A stretch of 64,000 bases of DNA from Suillus spraguei (Eukaryota > Basidiomycota > Agaricomycetes > Boletales > Suillaceae), in contig JABCPU010000366.1 in assembly GCA_016800925.1 (NCBI GenBank), positions 1 to 64,000 on the forward strand. Reading direction: 5' to 3'. Positions 1 to 13,418 of this stretch are shown here, one piece after another. The position numbers were made by a program, and so were the translations under genes. Below the pieces are notes generated by a model. That model worked only from the letters and a program-made list of their open reading frames with translations. It ran no database searches and was not told the DNA's origin. Positions within the stretch are counted from its first letter, which is position 1, and each line of letters begins with the position of its first letter.

Positions 1-116
1 TGTACGTGGGCCAGTTATATTACTTGTGACCACTATATCCCTTATCATTGCGCTTTAACGTTTTTACACAGGATCTCACCTGGACACTTGCCAAAGCTTG
101 ATTATCATCATTTACC

Positions 117-1123
117 ATGGATCTTGGATTGAAGGGAGTGCATGTCCTCGTCACAGGTTGTGATCGTATCTTTTTACCATTTCAGCGCTTATCTGACACC
201 ACTCGCACAGGGCAAGTGGTGGCATCGGGCTCGAGACTGTAAAATTGTTTTGTAGTAAGTCATTTCCCCAGAAAGATGGGCATCGAGTTGAGGGCGTCTA
301 GCACTGGGTGCAAATGTGACCGCGCATTATAACTCGCAGTTTGGTCCGATCCAGGATCTTTTGGCGTCGAACACCAATCTTCAACACGTCCAGGCGAATC
401 TGTCTCAAGAGCAGGCCGTGGTGGCCATGTTCGAATCGCTCTCCACTATGCCTCATGGCCCCGTGCAAGTAGTCGTCGTCAATCACGCTATATCTAGCCG
501 TTTAAAGGTGCCCATTGCAAAGATGACGCTAGAGCAATGGAACAACACAATAACTGTGAACTTGACGTCTTCGTTCCTTGTGTGTAGAGAGTATTTGAAG
601 CATCTGGAAAAGGCTTCCTCGGATATCAAGGAAAAGGCAGCGATTCTTCTTATCGGAAGCACTGCTGGGAAGTATGGTGAAGCCAACAACGGGGACTACG
701 CTGCGACTAAGAGTGGTCAGTGCCGATTTTTGACTGCACTTTTGACATGGACTCATGATGTTCTAGCGATGATGTATGGTCTGAATCTGACATTGAAGAA
801 TGAGATCGTGAAGATAGCCCCAAAAGGCAGGGTTAATTGTATTGCACCTGGTTGGGTCAAGACACCCATGGTCGAAGAAGTCTTGAAGGATCCTCAAACA
901 ATGTCTCGCATATTGGCTACGTCAGTGGTACTATTTAGTTCATTGATACTGAATGTCATACCACCACAGGATTCCACTTAAGAAAGTGGCGACGCCGATG
1001 GACATTGCGACACAGATTGTGGTTCTTGCATCGTCTACTTTTTCTGGTCACGTTTCTGGTCAAGTGGTGATGGTTGAGGGTGGAATGGAAGGGAGACTGC
1101 TAAACAGGCCCGAAGATTTGTAG
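117..1123 (+). CDS. Short-chain dehydrogenase/reductase (SDR), multi-exon
   Basis: NAD(P)-dependent oxidoreductase of the classical SDR fold; substrate unknown. The first exon encodes an N-terminal strand ending in VLVTG. After it I see the glycine-rich ASGGIG cofactor loop, LGANVTAHYN, the VVVNHA equivalent of the NNAG motif, the catalytic serine in LLIGSTAG, the YAATK active-site YxxxK, and a C-terminal segment ending GQVVMVEGGMEG. Introns with good GT-AG borders lie at 255-301, 716-766 and 921-969; removing them gives AATKSAMMYG and ILATIPLKK, both typical of the family. Removing the first intron (about 157-210) does not restore the reading frame with any canonical donor/acceptor pair I tried; all three possible donors are phase 1 and one base is missing. 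The 5' model, or the base sequence there, is therefore uncertain. Family assignment is secure. Confidence 0.82.
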
Positions 1124-1865
1124 GGATACTGGAGAAATATTTGAACGCCTGTTTCAATGTGTAACGAGGACACGCCTTCGGTCGAATCTCGCATGACATA
1201 CTTTGATACTAGCAAGACAGGAAATACAATATTTGTACAATAACTCTTCGCGTTCTTACTCATGTAACGAAAAGTTGATGCAGTGAATGCTGTAGCTTTC
1301 GAATGCATTGAGAACTGACGACGCAGTGCAGTCTCGCTCTCCTGTTCTGCTGACAATGGGACCTGCCCGCTGAAAATCTTTCAAACTTATGAAGGCATGT
1401 CCTCGGGACAGTATTCATGAACGATTACAGATTGCACAGCAAAGGTCATGAGGTTCGTCCCAAATGACTGCTGCGAGATTTTGAATGAGATCCGCGCGAG
1501 GAGAGTGGTTGTTTAGAATTCAGCGAAACTCATAAAAGAGCTAGAAAGAACGATGAACCCAACACAGAAGAAGCCATGATAGTAGTGTACAGAGGCCACA
1601 CAGTGATATATGAACGGAAAGGGCGACGATGGCACAGAACCAAATAACACAGCATGACGCGGTGGACAGAAATCTGTGGAGCGCCGGCGGCGTTTTCGTA
1701 CCATAGCAAAAGCACCTCTCGAGGCGTGGTTTGCTTAGTAAGCATTCGCTTGCCGCTGACCGGCGAGGCAAGCGGCGGACCGGGTGTGAACCTCTTGATC
1801 TTGTACTTCTAGTTCTTTCGCAATTGTTACCTCCTCCTCAATCCAATACCAACTAGCCAGATATA
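1124..1865. other. Intergenic region upstream of the E2 gene
   Basis: No ORF here resembles a protein. The stretch must hold the 3' end of the dehydrogenase transcript and the promoter of the E2 gene. I see no clear TATA box, tRNA or repeat. Confidence 0.5.
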
Positions 1866-2480
1866 ATGGTATGCGAGCATTAAACCCCATCGTCTTTTTC
1901 ACTTATAATTTCAATAGTCCACCAACTGCAGAAGACGACTTATCCGTGACTTCAAACGTCTCTCTAGTGACCCGCCAAGCGGTATTTCTGGAAGTCCATG
2001 TCCGGATAACATCATGATCTGGAATGCTGTGATATTTGGGCCTTGTTAGTCTTCCGTCTCTATATATGACTCCTTCTGACACTAGCTACAGCTGATACAC
2101 CCTTTGAGGACGGCACATTCAAACTTCTGCTCACGTTTGATGAATCTTACCCCAACAAACCACCTACTGTGAAATTCCTTTCCAGAATGTTTCATCCAAA
2201 CGTATATAACAACGGCGAGCTCTGTCTGGACATTCTACAAAACCGCTGGTCTCCCACATATGATGTCGCCGCCATTCTTACTTCCATCCAAAGCCTCCTG
2301 CATGATCCCAATCCAAACAGCCCAGCAAATGCAGAGGCTGCACAGTTATACCGAGACAACATGAAGGAGTATGTGAGAAGGGTGAAAGCCACAGTGGAAG
2401 ATAGCTGGTTAGATCCGGAGGAGAAGTTGAAGATGATAGTGGATGGCGACGGAGAAGGTAGCGTAGAGTCTGCTGCCTGA
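1866..2480 (+). CDS. rad6: Ubiquitin-conjugating enzyme E2, RAD6/UBC2 type
   Basis: E2 enzyme that accepts ubiquitin on its active-site cysteine; RAD6 orthologues work with RAD18 in post-replication repair and with BRE1 in histone H2B ubiquitination. Exon 1 is only the ATG, followed by introns at 1869-1917 and 2045-2085. Splicing gives a 174-residue protein beginning S-T-N-C-R-R-R-L and containing [55 protein letters not shown], then the catalytic Cys in [18 protein letters not shown], and NPNSPAN. Length and order match fungal RAD6, including a short acidic C-terminal tail ([10 protein letters not shown]) as in yeast Rad6. The long conserved stretches make the orthology call strong. Confidence 0.93.
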
Positions 2481-3753
2481 TGTATCCTTTTGTTTGGTTT
2501 ATGCACTCACGGACAACTTCTGCAATTCCTGTTGTTTTGTTCCGGTTTACCAGATTGAATTTGAGGTTTGTGTTTGGACTGCTGTAAATTGACATTTCGA
2601 TCATACACGCCATGTACAGTGGTTTCCCTGGCTGTAAACAATACTGATCACCGTGCAGTACTGCAGGCACATTTTAATATTCTGGCATCGGTTGCTCTTC
2701 TAGGATAATAGTCTCCCTGGTCAAACGTGTAGAAGTGGGGTCATGAGCGATTCAAGTGGTGGAATTATATCCGCACAAATTACAATGGGAAAGAATCAGT
2801 GAGTTGACGAAAAATCATACCGAATATTAACGTCGAGCATTTCACAGAACGCGGTCTGTGGAGGCCTGTGAGCGTATATGCTTCGAATTTACTGTCATAG
2901 TCGAGATAGTTTCGGGATCGATACTTCCCAGTTTCAGTGCTAAAGACACTGCGATTGGCCGCAGCACGCAAGTTGGATATATTGCAGAAAACGACTGCTC
3001 AAGCTAAGTATTGGTTTCCGATAGCATGCCTCTTCCGTCTGAACCGGTATGTGCTAATTGTTTGATGGAACTCGCGACATCTCACATCATTCGACTGGTG
3101 GTCCGTGCTGTGTGGACAGAAACCAGATTGGCTGCGCTCCGCGATCTCGGTTATTGTAAGAAGCCTCATGGCCCTTCATTCGTCAAGAGGCGGCTCAGGT
3201 GTCGGGACTTGCGGACCGCCTTGCCTATGGGACCTTCCCTCGGATTGGATAAACAGAATGCTTCTCTACGCCACGTTTCGGGGTCGGATGGCCGGCGTTG
3301 CGTTTGATCTTTCCAGGTACATCCAAGTCCAGGTCACCCACATCATATACACAGATCTCGATCAGGTACCAACTTAAATCAGGTAACCGGACCCTGCCCC
3401 GGCAAGTAAATCGAAACTTTGGACTCAACCCAGACCACAAAATTTGAAATTTGATACAGGTCACTGGCATGCACTACGCCCAGACCTGCAAAACTAATCA
3501 AGCACCTCATCTACTGGTCTACGCTAGAAGCATAGGATGTACCTAGTCGCACGTGCGGAGTACATCGCTAGTATCGTAGTCCATCAGATGACCCTACGAT
3601 GAATCCGTCGACGGTCTCGTGCGACGTTGCTACGTAATCTCATGCGAACGCAGCTAATGCAATGATTGAAACCAAGCGGTCCGTGAGCGCCATACCTCCC
3701 GGGCATCGACGTTGGGTAGTCAGAATACCAATACGTCGATCTGTTGCAGTTCT
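2481..3753. other. Intergenic region, no gene recognised
   Basis: Several short overlapping ORFs exist on both strands but none shows a motif, a composition or a splice pattern that I can defend as coding. No repeat or RNA gene was recognised. Confidence 0.45.
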
Positions 3754-5506
3754 TCAAACTCGTCTTTCTGCCATATTTCGTCGTAAGCAGAAGTGATCGA
3801 TTTCTAAGTTGCGACTCACTTTCAGTAGTAGAATTCTACTTTCGTCCATCAAAGTATCGTCCACATCAAACAACTCCTCGCTAACGATCTCGCGATAAGG
3901 CAATGCAGATCCTAGCGGTTCCGTAAATGGGCAAAAAATGATGCTCGTCAGCTTGCCATCCACAAGTCGACCACGCCAATCTGATATATCTTGTGCGTGA
4001 TAATTCCGGGCGATATGTGGGTTGAAATCTCTTATGCGTAGCCGTCGGGGTTCGCGTGGCACTTCAGGGGGATTGTTGATGGGCTCAACAACACGGAAAC
4101 CATAGAGTGAAGACTGCCAGTCCTCATTCTTCTCAACCCGGAACCACGTTGTATGCTGCGGCCCCCACGTTGACCAAAGCAATTTAGGACCATTCAAGGT
4201 CGGTGGGCCGTAACTCCTGGCGAATAAGCTTTCGAGTTCCAGAATGGAACTGCGCAGGATAAAGAAACTATAGCGGTGGAAGTCGATCGTGTTCGCAATC
4301 ATTTTCCCAGTGACGGAGACATGAATGGCTATGAGTTGATCGTTCGTACTCGGGTGAAATGAGCATGAAGGTTGGTAGGACTTTCGAGAATATGGAAGCA
4401 TGGTGCCAGGGATTATATTTTCGCCCGTGAATGCCTCTGTGTATGAAACGTGATTCATAAGAGAAGGTAAAGATAGTTTTGCGGTGCATTGAGGGGGCTT
4501 TGATTTATCCGCAATATAATATATCTCCACAGTCCCGCGGGAGTCAAGCACAAGGAATTTATCCTCTGCAATGAAGGAACAGTCGTTGATACCATCGTGA
4601 AACCAAAGAATGAACTGTGGTATCAATAAGCCCCTAGTCATCTTAGCTTCTAACAGTACTTTGATTTACCTGGTAGCCATTCTTGGTTTTCCAGTCCCAC
4701 ATTTGCATATAGTCTCTGACCATACTCTCATTTACCGATATATTCCATAACAGCATAATAACATAGTTCCCCATGATTTGGACGTTAACATGGCCAGTGG
4801 ATTGGATTATTTCGCAGTCAATGATATCCTTGTCGAGTGCCTTCAGGGTTGGTTGCGCTGCATCAGTGTGGGGATCGTTCGTTGTCAGTGACCTCAGATA
4901 GATATCGTATGCATGAGTCCGGCTTCCAGCACAGTTTAGCCTGAGAGTGGACTGGGCAACACACTCTAGATACTCACGGGTCTGGTGAATATGCCACCAC
5001 AACAAGTAGATCTTGCGCAACACAGAAAGTAAAGTCCACTGAGGTCGTGGCGTCGACAGGGTGACTCCAGCAATGCGGATCATCGGAATCAGCCGCGGAT
5101 GGCAGACGCGTAAAGTAAATGCAGTCCTCCCCAGCAGAGTCATATACACCACCCAAAAATTCAAATATAGGTCCCAACATCGTTGAGGGGAGCGTGCACT
5201 TCTGCTTGTACTCGAAGCGTTGCCATGCAGCGTCATGTTGTCTCAGTCGTTTGCGACATGTAACTGGTGGGGCATCTCTTTCGGAGGTTCCCATCGGCAT
5301 CATTTGGAAATAGCCGAGGTCGATGATATATTGTAGCATCTCTGAATTGTCGATCATTACTTTCAGTGCTTTGCACGTCTATGGCGGGTGAGCATAGTGA
5401 AATGAATCCTGTGTTCGCTTACCTGTCGTACCCGCACTAGGTCGTACGCGTTAAGAGGCGACAGTATAAGGTACAAAAGCTCTGGGGGGAGCTTTACCAA
5501 TGTCAT
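3754..5506 (-). CDS. F-box protein with long C-terminal substrate-recognition region
   Basis: Probable SCF ubiquitin-ligase adaptor: the N-terminal F-box should bind SKP1 and the C-terminal part the target. From the ATG at 5506 it begins MTLVKLPPELLYLIL, then SPLNAYDLVRVRQ, an intron (5379-5422) and TCKAL, which is a standard F-box of about 40 residues. Two more introns, 4923-4977 and 4615-4669, have clean GT-AG borders. Removing the last joins NGYQ to FILWFHDGINDCSFIAEDKF, a run I recognise from agaricomycete F-box families. The remainder has WD40-like beta-rich spacing (FLVLDSRGTVEIY, CSFHPSTNDQLIAIH) but no countable repeats. Stop at 3754. The model is uninterrupted once spliced. The target protein cannot be inferred. 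Confidence 0.72.
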
Positions 5507-6720
5507 AGCCCTCACTATGTGGCCCACCAGGAATGCTAGGACATATCACATAGAGAGGTCAAGCGCAGTGCATTGGAACCAAGAGGAGATGTTACCAGTA
5601 AGATCAGATCTACAGAGTAATACTTGAAAGTTTGTACTGTGAAAGGGGCAGGTGCAGCTCAGTAAGTTCCTTATAACGGTCTTGAAGGTGGTGAGAAAGT
5701 CCAACCTATGCTCAGAGGCCAGAAGCAAATAGAAGCTTTTGAAATTCACGCGTAGGTACGGCCCTAACCTGCCTGCTAAGTATCTAGTTCACACGCATCG
5801 GTACTAATGGGCATTAAAGGCTTCAAAGGCTTCGAGCTCGAGCCTCTACTTCAAGCTTCAAGTAGCACTTGTAACATTTGCATATACGACCAACGCCAGT
5901 CTGCTTCTCGGCGGGAATGCTAATCACTACGCTTCTTCTGGCCAGCCACTCAAATATGCAATTGTGGAATTGACATTCTTCAAATTTTGCATTTCCGCTG
6001 GTCTTCACATGTGACATGGTATATTACCTCTTCTATGAGTAACACAGGGAGCATTGACGACCCATTCAATGAACATGGATACGATGTCCACAGTTGAACG
6101 ATGTCTTGCCCACTACACATTGTCAGTGAGACACGCCGTGTGCGGGAGGAACCGCTTTGAGATTCAGGCCTTCTCAGGAAGGGGCAACGATGAGATTGGT
6201 GCAGACTGCCAGGGTAAGCAGGAATAATAGGGTTTGCAGAAGGCGAGTAGAAGGAGTAGGTCAAACATGGTGTGTCTCATCAAAAGAACACGGTCGGTTC
6301 TATACATATTGGTGGGTCAATCTCGCGTGCCTCTCCGAGATACAAGAGCACATACTAAAAGTCATTATTCTTCACCACGTAAAGTCATTCTGCTTTTGTT
6401 TAATCGAATAACGACTTATCGTGCAAGATTGTCCGAGGTTGACTACCGTTCCCGGGGGACCTGGGTTCATTCAAATAGCTGATAGCGGAAGCCGCCGGTA
6501 TCATTTCGATTCTTTCCACTAGAAAGGAATAAGGTGAAAATGCGCATCCGAGACACCGAGTCCAACTGTCGTTGGTCCGCTCAGCCAAAGTAGAAGCCGT
6601 CACCGAGTCGCGTATGTTATTTGGCATTGTTTGGCAACGCCTCCGTGCTTAATTGCTGTATCTAGTCAAGTGCTACATTTCAAGTGCAGTGCCGTTCGTC
6701 TATCGCAGCTATACCCGAAG
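5507..6720. other. Divergent intergenic region between F-box and SNF2 genes
   Basis: The two flanking genes point away from each other, so this should contain both promoters. Short ORFs on either strand show no recognisable domain. No tRNA or repeat seen. Confidence 0.45.
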
Positions 6721-9700
6721 ATGGGTGATATATCCAAGAGCACGCCGAAGAAGACTTCGCGTATCCTAGCTGCGCTGGATTACTCCATGCTGGCTTCTTC
6801 CTCAAGTTCTTATACCACCATGCAAACATCCCAAATTCTCGGCAAGCGTAAATCAGATACCTTTACTGTGTCGCCGGCGAGGAGAGTACAAACTCCCCCA
6901 GACATTGGTTCCATGATTCATGGACCACATTCCCTATTCAACAAGCCTGTGCATGCCAGTAAGAGGACTGCAGAATCCTGCCATTATCATCTCACGTGTC
7001 GACTGCAGCTGGCGCTTCATTACAAGGTACTTCATCCGGAGCTGGCAGATCTAAATCAAGACCCAAGAACGATATTCAAAGCAAGCTAATTACATCAGGC
7101 TTCTCTTTAAGATACGACGACGGCGCCCCCGTTGGTCGTATTGACCAAGGAGGCCCTGATCAAGAACAGAGGTACGTTGTTGAGCACTGGAACGGCACCC
7201 GTCGCTGACCCACGTACAAGATTGGCAGAATTTGTTTATAACTCTATTGAAAACCTCGGGGATAAGCGGTCTGTCAAGGATGCTATCCAAAACCTCGGTC
7301 TTCAGAGGTACATAGTGCAGTCAATATGACATTCGCAATAGTTGTACTGAGATCGTATAGTGACAAGGATATCCTCCCAGGTCTTGAAGTACGGCTTTTA
7401 CCTCACCAGCTTATTGGCGTCAACTGGTATGAATATTATGTAGGTTTTTATGCACACATTAATTTCGGAGCGCAGGATGGTAGACCAAGAAAAAAAGTCC
7501 CCTCACAGGGGTGGTATCTTAGCGTAAGTAACTTTTGATCTTCAATCCGTGAACCTTATATATCGACTTGACTCAGAGATGAAATGGGTCTTGGTCAGTT
7601 GTTTCTGAATTCGTCAAAATACATTTGTGACGAGGAATTCTGTCTCAGGCAAGACTGTCCAAATGATTGCCACAATGGCAGTTAATTTGCCCAAGGACAC
7701 CGATGCTGTGAAGACCACCCTCGTCGTTGTTCCCGCTGCGCTCCTTCAACAGGTTAGTTTGTCTTCCTTGATCGACTTTGCTCACGTTAACGTTATTGCC
7801 AGTGGAAAGAGGAAATCGAGACGAAGTCGAACGACTTGTTTACCGTTCATATACATCACGGACGGGACAAACTTTCCACCCTGATGGACGTCAGATCTAA
7901 GGATGTACGTCATTCGAATCATCATAGCTTCGCAAAGTGACCGAGGTATCGTTAGGTCATCATTACTACATATCAAACCCTGAGTATGGAGCTCGCCATT
8001 CCAAAAGACGTTGAAGAAGGCGAGGAACTGACATATCTCGAGGACCACGGGTAGGCAACACATTATCTGCACTATGCCGACCCCTTCAGCTACCTTGCAG
8101 AGGAGTACTTGGTCGTATGAGATGGTATCGTGTAATATTAGACGAGGCCCAATTTATTCGAAATAGGTACGTTCAACGTTATTCCATTGATTGAGTTCTT
8201 TAACACTTTGAACAGAGGAACGCATGCTAGCCGCAGTGTTGCTCTTCTCCGTTCAACTTACAGGTGGATGCTTACAGGCACGCCCGTCACGAATACACTG
8301 TATGCCCAATTTTTTTCACAGTATTTCTTACCCAATTACTCCCAGTGCTGATATATATGGACTTATTCGCTTTGGGCGTTTTCGCCCTTGGAATGACTGG
8401 GAGTCGTTTAAACAATATATTGTGCGTTCCTTCGCGTCTTGGATGTTCTGCTTCTCATCTTCGTCTAGGCCAAGGTGCAGCAAGAGGATGCGCCGCTTGC
8501 GGGTGAGTAAACCGCCCGCTCTGATGTAGTTCTTGGACTCAATCACACAGCAATGCGAGCGCAGGAGATTCTGAAGCCCCTGTTGCTTCGTCGTACAAAA
8601 CAGGCTAGATTGGTAAATTGCTAATAGGATATCTTGCTCCTGTGTTTCCACTCATGAGCTATATAGGAAGGAAAGCTCATCCTTCAGCTGCCTCCGAAAA
8701 ACATTGAGCTCGTGACTCTTGAATTCTCAGCAGACGAGCGGCAGGTGCGTTGATTGGGTACTTTGATATTTTACATGCTCATATCCCACAGCTGTATGAT
8801 GATTTCGAAAAGAAAAGTCATATTCAAATCAATCGCTTCATCAAAAGAGGGACATTATTGAAGAAGTATGCACTCAGTTATTTCTGTGTTATATTTGCTA
8901 AATGCAGTTTCCATCTCAGCGCAACCGCTATCTTGGTACTTGCTCGCATCTGCATTCCTGTGGTCATTTTTAATACATTTCACAGGCAATGATCCTCCGG
9001 CTCCGGCAGCTGTGTTGTCATCCGAACTTAATCCTGGCATGTCTTTTGTTCTTCGATTACATAGATGAACTGACATATCCATATCGCAGTGTCACACAGA
9101 AGAGCACGAGGACCCTTCCATACTCATGTCCGACGACAAGGCAAAGGAGTTTGCGCGAGCAATGCGAGTCATGGGGCCGGCCTGGGTCAGCGATGTGAGT
9201 GCTGTTGGTCTACCAATGGCCACTATTGAGCTATCTGCCTACAGATCAAGAAGAGGTTTTGTTTGTTCTATCGTGTGCTAACTAAAGGAGCTAACGATTT
9301 GCTACACTCAGGTTCATGACGCGCGCGTTGGAGAGTAATCTACTCGCCTTCTCGGATGAGGAGGGCGCAGATGCAACATGCCCTGTCTGCAAAGATCGTA
9401 TGTGCCCGTGTCTTGCCAATGATTGTTGCTCACACGTACGCAAAAGTGTACGTCCATAACGCTGGCCGTGTCCTTACTTGTGGCCATGAGATTTGCTTTG
9501 GTTCGTGAATTGTTATGCTGTTGTTATTTGTTTTGATCGCATTCCTGTATCCCTAGATTGTCTGCTCATACTTTCGAACTCGCCCATTGTCCACAACGGG
9601 GAATTGTAAGATCCTAATTCCTACCCCTTCTGCTATACCTAACAATTACCCAGTGGTTATGGAAACGAGAAAGAAAATCTTCGTGCCGAACGCGAGTATG

Positions 9701-11175
9701 AAGCAGCTGTTGCAAAAGGTCACCGACCTTGTGGGTATTCCTATTTTCTTTGTCGCGCTGTACTCTCAATCATTCATGCAGGCCCTACGTGTAAAAAGAT
9801 GAATGACCTGAGCCCAACCAAGGTGTTCAAGTCCATTGCATTCGAGCCAGAGGAGGATGAAGTTGAGGAGGAAAATCGCGCTCGTAAGCGCGCGCGCCGG
9901 CTTGCGCTTGAGAAGTCCGTGCGCCAGAGCACAGCTTCAAGTGAAGAGTCATCTAACTCGGATTCGGAAATCGAAGTATCTGCGCCTTCACGCTTCAGGG
10001 GTGCAACCCCAGAACTCGACAGCTCCGACGATGATATGCCAGATTTCTCGCAGCTATTTGCGAACAGAGGAAAACTCAAGAAGAAGGGGAAGAAGGCCGA
10101 GGGGAATAAACGGTCGCGCCAGCTGTCTGACGACGTGCGTGTCATTTTTCTTTGTTGGCGCTGAGTTTGGCTATACACCGTGTACTACAGGACGAAGTAG
10201 TCGACTTGACTAAGAGTGATGTTTCAGACTGCCTTGATGGTTCCGACGTTGAGCTTGGAAAAGGAAAAGCACCCCCGAGGGACAACGAAGAGAAGCCTGC
10301 ATTGCAAGGTGCAGAGAAGGCAAATTTGGAAGATTCCGGTGCCCCTTCCCGTGCACTTATCGCTATGTGGCGAAAAGGTGATTACGACTTGGAACCGAGT
10401 ACGAAGATGCTTGCTCTCATCGATTTCCTCAATTCATGGGACGCAAGCGGGGACAAGACGATATGCTATTCGCAATGTTTGTACTTGAAGCAAGTATCTT
10501 GCAGGTTATTGCTGACGTAGTATCACACAGGGACCTCGATGCTAGATCTCATGGAAACACTATTCTCGCGGTACGGGATCCGCAGCCTGCGGTACGATGG
10601 TTCCATGGACCGGATATCGCGTGATAACGTCCTTGTGGCATTCAAACGACATGATGGACCAAAGGTCATCCTCATCAGCACAAAGTGTGGTAGTGTAGGC
10701 TTGAATTTGGTCGTGGCAAATCGGATCATTAAGTGAGTCTCACAGACTTTGAATCACTTACATTACGATTACTGACAACTATGATGATGAATAGTTTGGA
10801 TCTATCCTGGAATTATGCGTCTGAATCACAAGCGTATGACCGCGTACATCGTCTGGGACAGGAAAAAGATGTTTTTGTGAAGCGACTTGTAGTCAAAAAT
10901 ACGATAGAGGAGCGGTGAGCTAAGCTGTTTCCCTTATTTGAACATTGACCGCTTCAATTTACTTACCGACTGCCTACTTTCTTCACAACAACCATGCAGA
11001 ATGCTCCGCCTTCAAGAAGTCAAAACTGACCTTGCGGACGCCGCGCTCGGCGAGGGCACGGGAACGAAGTTACAGAAAATGAGCGTTAAGGAGATCAAGA
11101 CTGTATGACATCACATTATCCCTCGCTGTAATTGCTGATCGCTCATTTTTGTAGTTGTTTGGGATGAAAACCTAG
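6721..11175 (+). CDS. SNF2-family helicase with internal RING finger (RAD5/RAD16-like)
   Basis: ATP-dependent DNA translocase, probably with E3 ligase activity, of the group in which a RING lies between the two helicase lobes. The start [14 protein letters not shown] opens a Ser-rich, low-complexity N-terminus. Splicing small introns gives [27 protein letters not shown] (Walker A split by an intron), [23 protein letters not shown] (DEAQ motif II), [10 protein letters not shown] (motif III) and [17 protein letters not shown]-like [17 protein letters not shown] follows, then a strongly acidic insert ([18 protein letters not shown]) with a DEEVVDL-like SUMO-interaction-type stretch. The C-lobe has [21 protein letters not shown] and [18 protein letters not shown]. 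It ends LFGMKT. At least ten introns of about 45-60 nt are needed; I found no broken frame. The exact orthology group (Rad16, Rad5 or a fungal-specific branch) is undecided. Confidence 0.85.
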
Positions 11176-13418
11176 TCCACAAGTCGCCTTTCTATTCTAT
11201 TTCCTCCTGTGAAGTACTCTGCGCACTTGGGTGCGGGTGTAAAACTAACGGCTAACCTTGTTATTTATCCCGCAGTCATGCTCTCCCCCTTCGTTCTCGG
11301 AGATGTGTCGTGTACATATGCATTAACTCATAACTCATAGATGACTCTTTTTACTAGTCTAGATCTAGCCGATTCAACGCTCTATCGTGAAAGGGGCGAG
11401 AACGCCGAGCCACAGCTCCTATTACTAGTTCAGTGTTATGTAGCATACGAGCATCCATTGCTGCGCCCGTAAATACACATGGCAGTCGCACTTGTCGCCT
11501 CAGGTGGACTCGTCATACTAGGCTCGAACATGCTAGGCAGTGTTGAAGTTGGGGTGATTCAACAAAGTGGGCGATCAACTTAAAGGTGTACGGTTCAGTC
11601 GAAATTTAAAGTTAATAATTCAACCAAGAAAGAGAGGAGGAATCACAGAGAGAACAGCGAAAACAGTTGATTGGTAGTAGTTACAGTAACGAAATGAGCC
11701 TAGTAAGCATCGAGCTAGTCCATTGAATATACGAAAACATGTATCTACGAAGTTCAGTATTACGATGACGTGGTTCAAATTCGAGTCTGACCAGCTCCTC
11801 AGCGGCCTGCTGCAGGCACTCGTCTCATAGGATAAGAGTCTGTTAGCTGGACCAGAGGGAGGCTAGTAGAGCAGGAAAGTAGCGGTTTCAAAGCCTGCAA
11901 AAGCTCTCATCCTGAGGGGCTCCCGCTACCCCTACCGCTTGTACAAGTTGTACCTCTCGTTCCGTTTGAGATTGCTACTACTGAGCCTATGCTGTAAGGC
12001 GGGGTATGAGTTCAAAGGGGAAAGAGAACAGAACGAGAGAGATAAGAGATGAGCGCAGGATGATAGTGACACGGAATAGATCGACGTAGTTGGGATGTGA
12101 GTAGGACTAGACTTTCGTAGGACCATTCTGACGAGGTTTGAGTGGGGAATTCAACGTATCGGATTCTCCCCTTCGCTTCCCTTCGCCCGTGAATAGGGAC
12201 GGCGCATGAGCTACTTATACTGCAAAACGGTGAGGGTCCTCGGGTATGGATAGACCGAATGATTATGTGAAAGCAGAAGGAAGTGGCGTTGCAACTGACA
12301 AGGTAAAATAGAATGGAGAGACAAAAGGGTACGAAAATTGAACGAGTGACGGTTTGAATAACGAGAGTTGCATAGCATGTGGATGGTCTGGAACATTCTT
12401 GGCTTGAAGCCGTGGTCCGGGCGTAGAGGATATACAGCCCTCACAATGTGAATAATGTGAGTAAATAGTCTATGCAACTCTGTAACTGCAACCACTCTAG
12501 GGCGTGCCAGATGCATCAGTACTCATAACTCACTGTAAGGGTAGTGTACGGTTGGGAAGACAGGGCTGCAGGTGGGACAGAGCATTATCAGCCCTTACCC
12601 GACCACGAAACCTGTACGCCGTGAGGTTTCCGAATAAAATTGTTTCGGTAATATTGGAATTATTCGGATCCATGCGAATAGACGTCAGCATGCTAAATGA
12701 AGATTTCAAGTGAAGTGTGCATGATTAGGGAAGGCTGCAGAAAGTATTTGATTTGCTCACCAATATTTTTTGCGCGCTAACGCGCGTCGTGCCGTCATAA
12801 AACTTCGTAGTAGGTGTGGCTCCATGTCAGCCATGCAGGAACCAGAGGCGGTTGTTGCGGCCAGTAGACCATTTGTGGGGACAAGTTGCACGCAAAGTTG
12901 AATAAAATTTCGTAGAGAATACTGAAAGTTAAAATAAAACTACATGTAGCCCATCCGAATGTTGCTGGTTGGTTCAACTGCACAAAGAATTGGCAACGCA
13001 AAACGTCCGGCCCGGGACATTCCGCTAAGATAGGTTTCGAACTCCGCTAGGGCCGTTGAACCGCCACAATTGTAGTGAACATAGGGACGGTGATATAGGG
13101 ACAGTCCAATGAATCCATTACGTACCTCGCAACCTTTCACTGCAGTGTACTATTGCAATCGCCTTGGAGCACTTCCGTAGCGACACCCTTCTCGTCATGT
13201 AACACGAGCTCTCTGCGCTGGAATATGTAAGATAAGTTCAAGTAACAACTCGTCATCGTCATCATCGACGATCATACGCGACTCCGATTCTCACCGGCCC
13301 AAAGTCATGCTAAACAAGATTTTAGATCAACTGCCAGCTCTGAATCTCCGACCGAACGCATCAATGGGCTACGATGGTTTCGGTCACATCTAGGTTCTGT
13401 AATATATTTGTGCCACGC
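11176..13418. other. Gene-poor region, nothing recognised
   Basis: About 2.2 kb with only short, unrelated ORFs. Composition is mixed and no tandem repeat, transposon end or RNA gene is visible. It separates the housekeeping-like segment from the duplicated cluster. Confidence 0.4.

Noticed and set aside
3011..3377. Overlapping plus-strand ORFs after the RAD6 gene
   Set aside because: Two different frames are open over the same bases, neither has a recognisable pattern.
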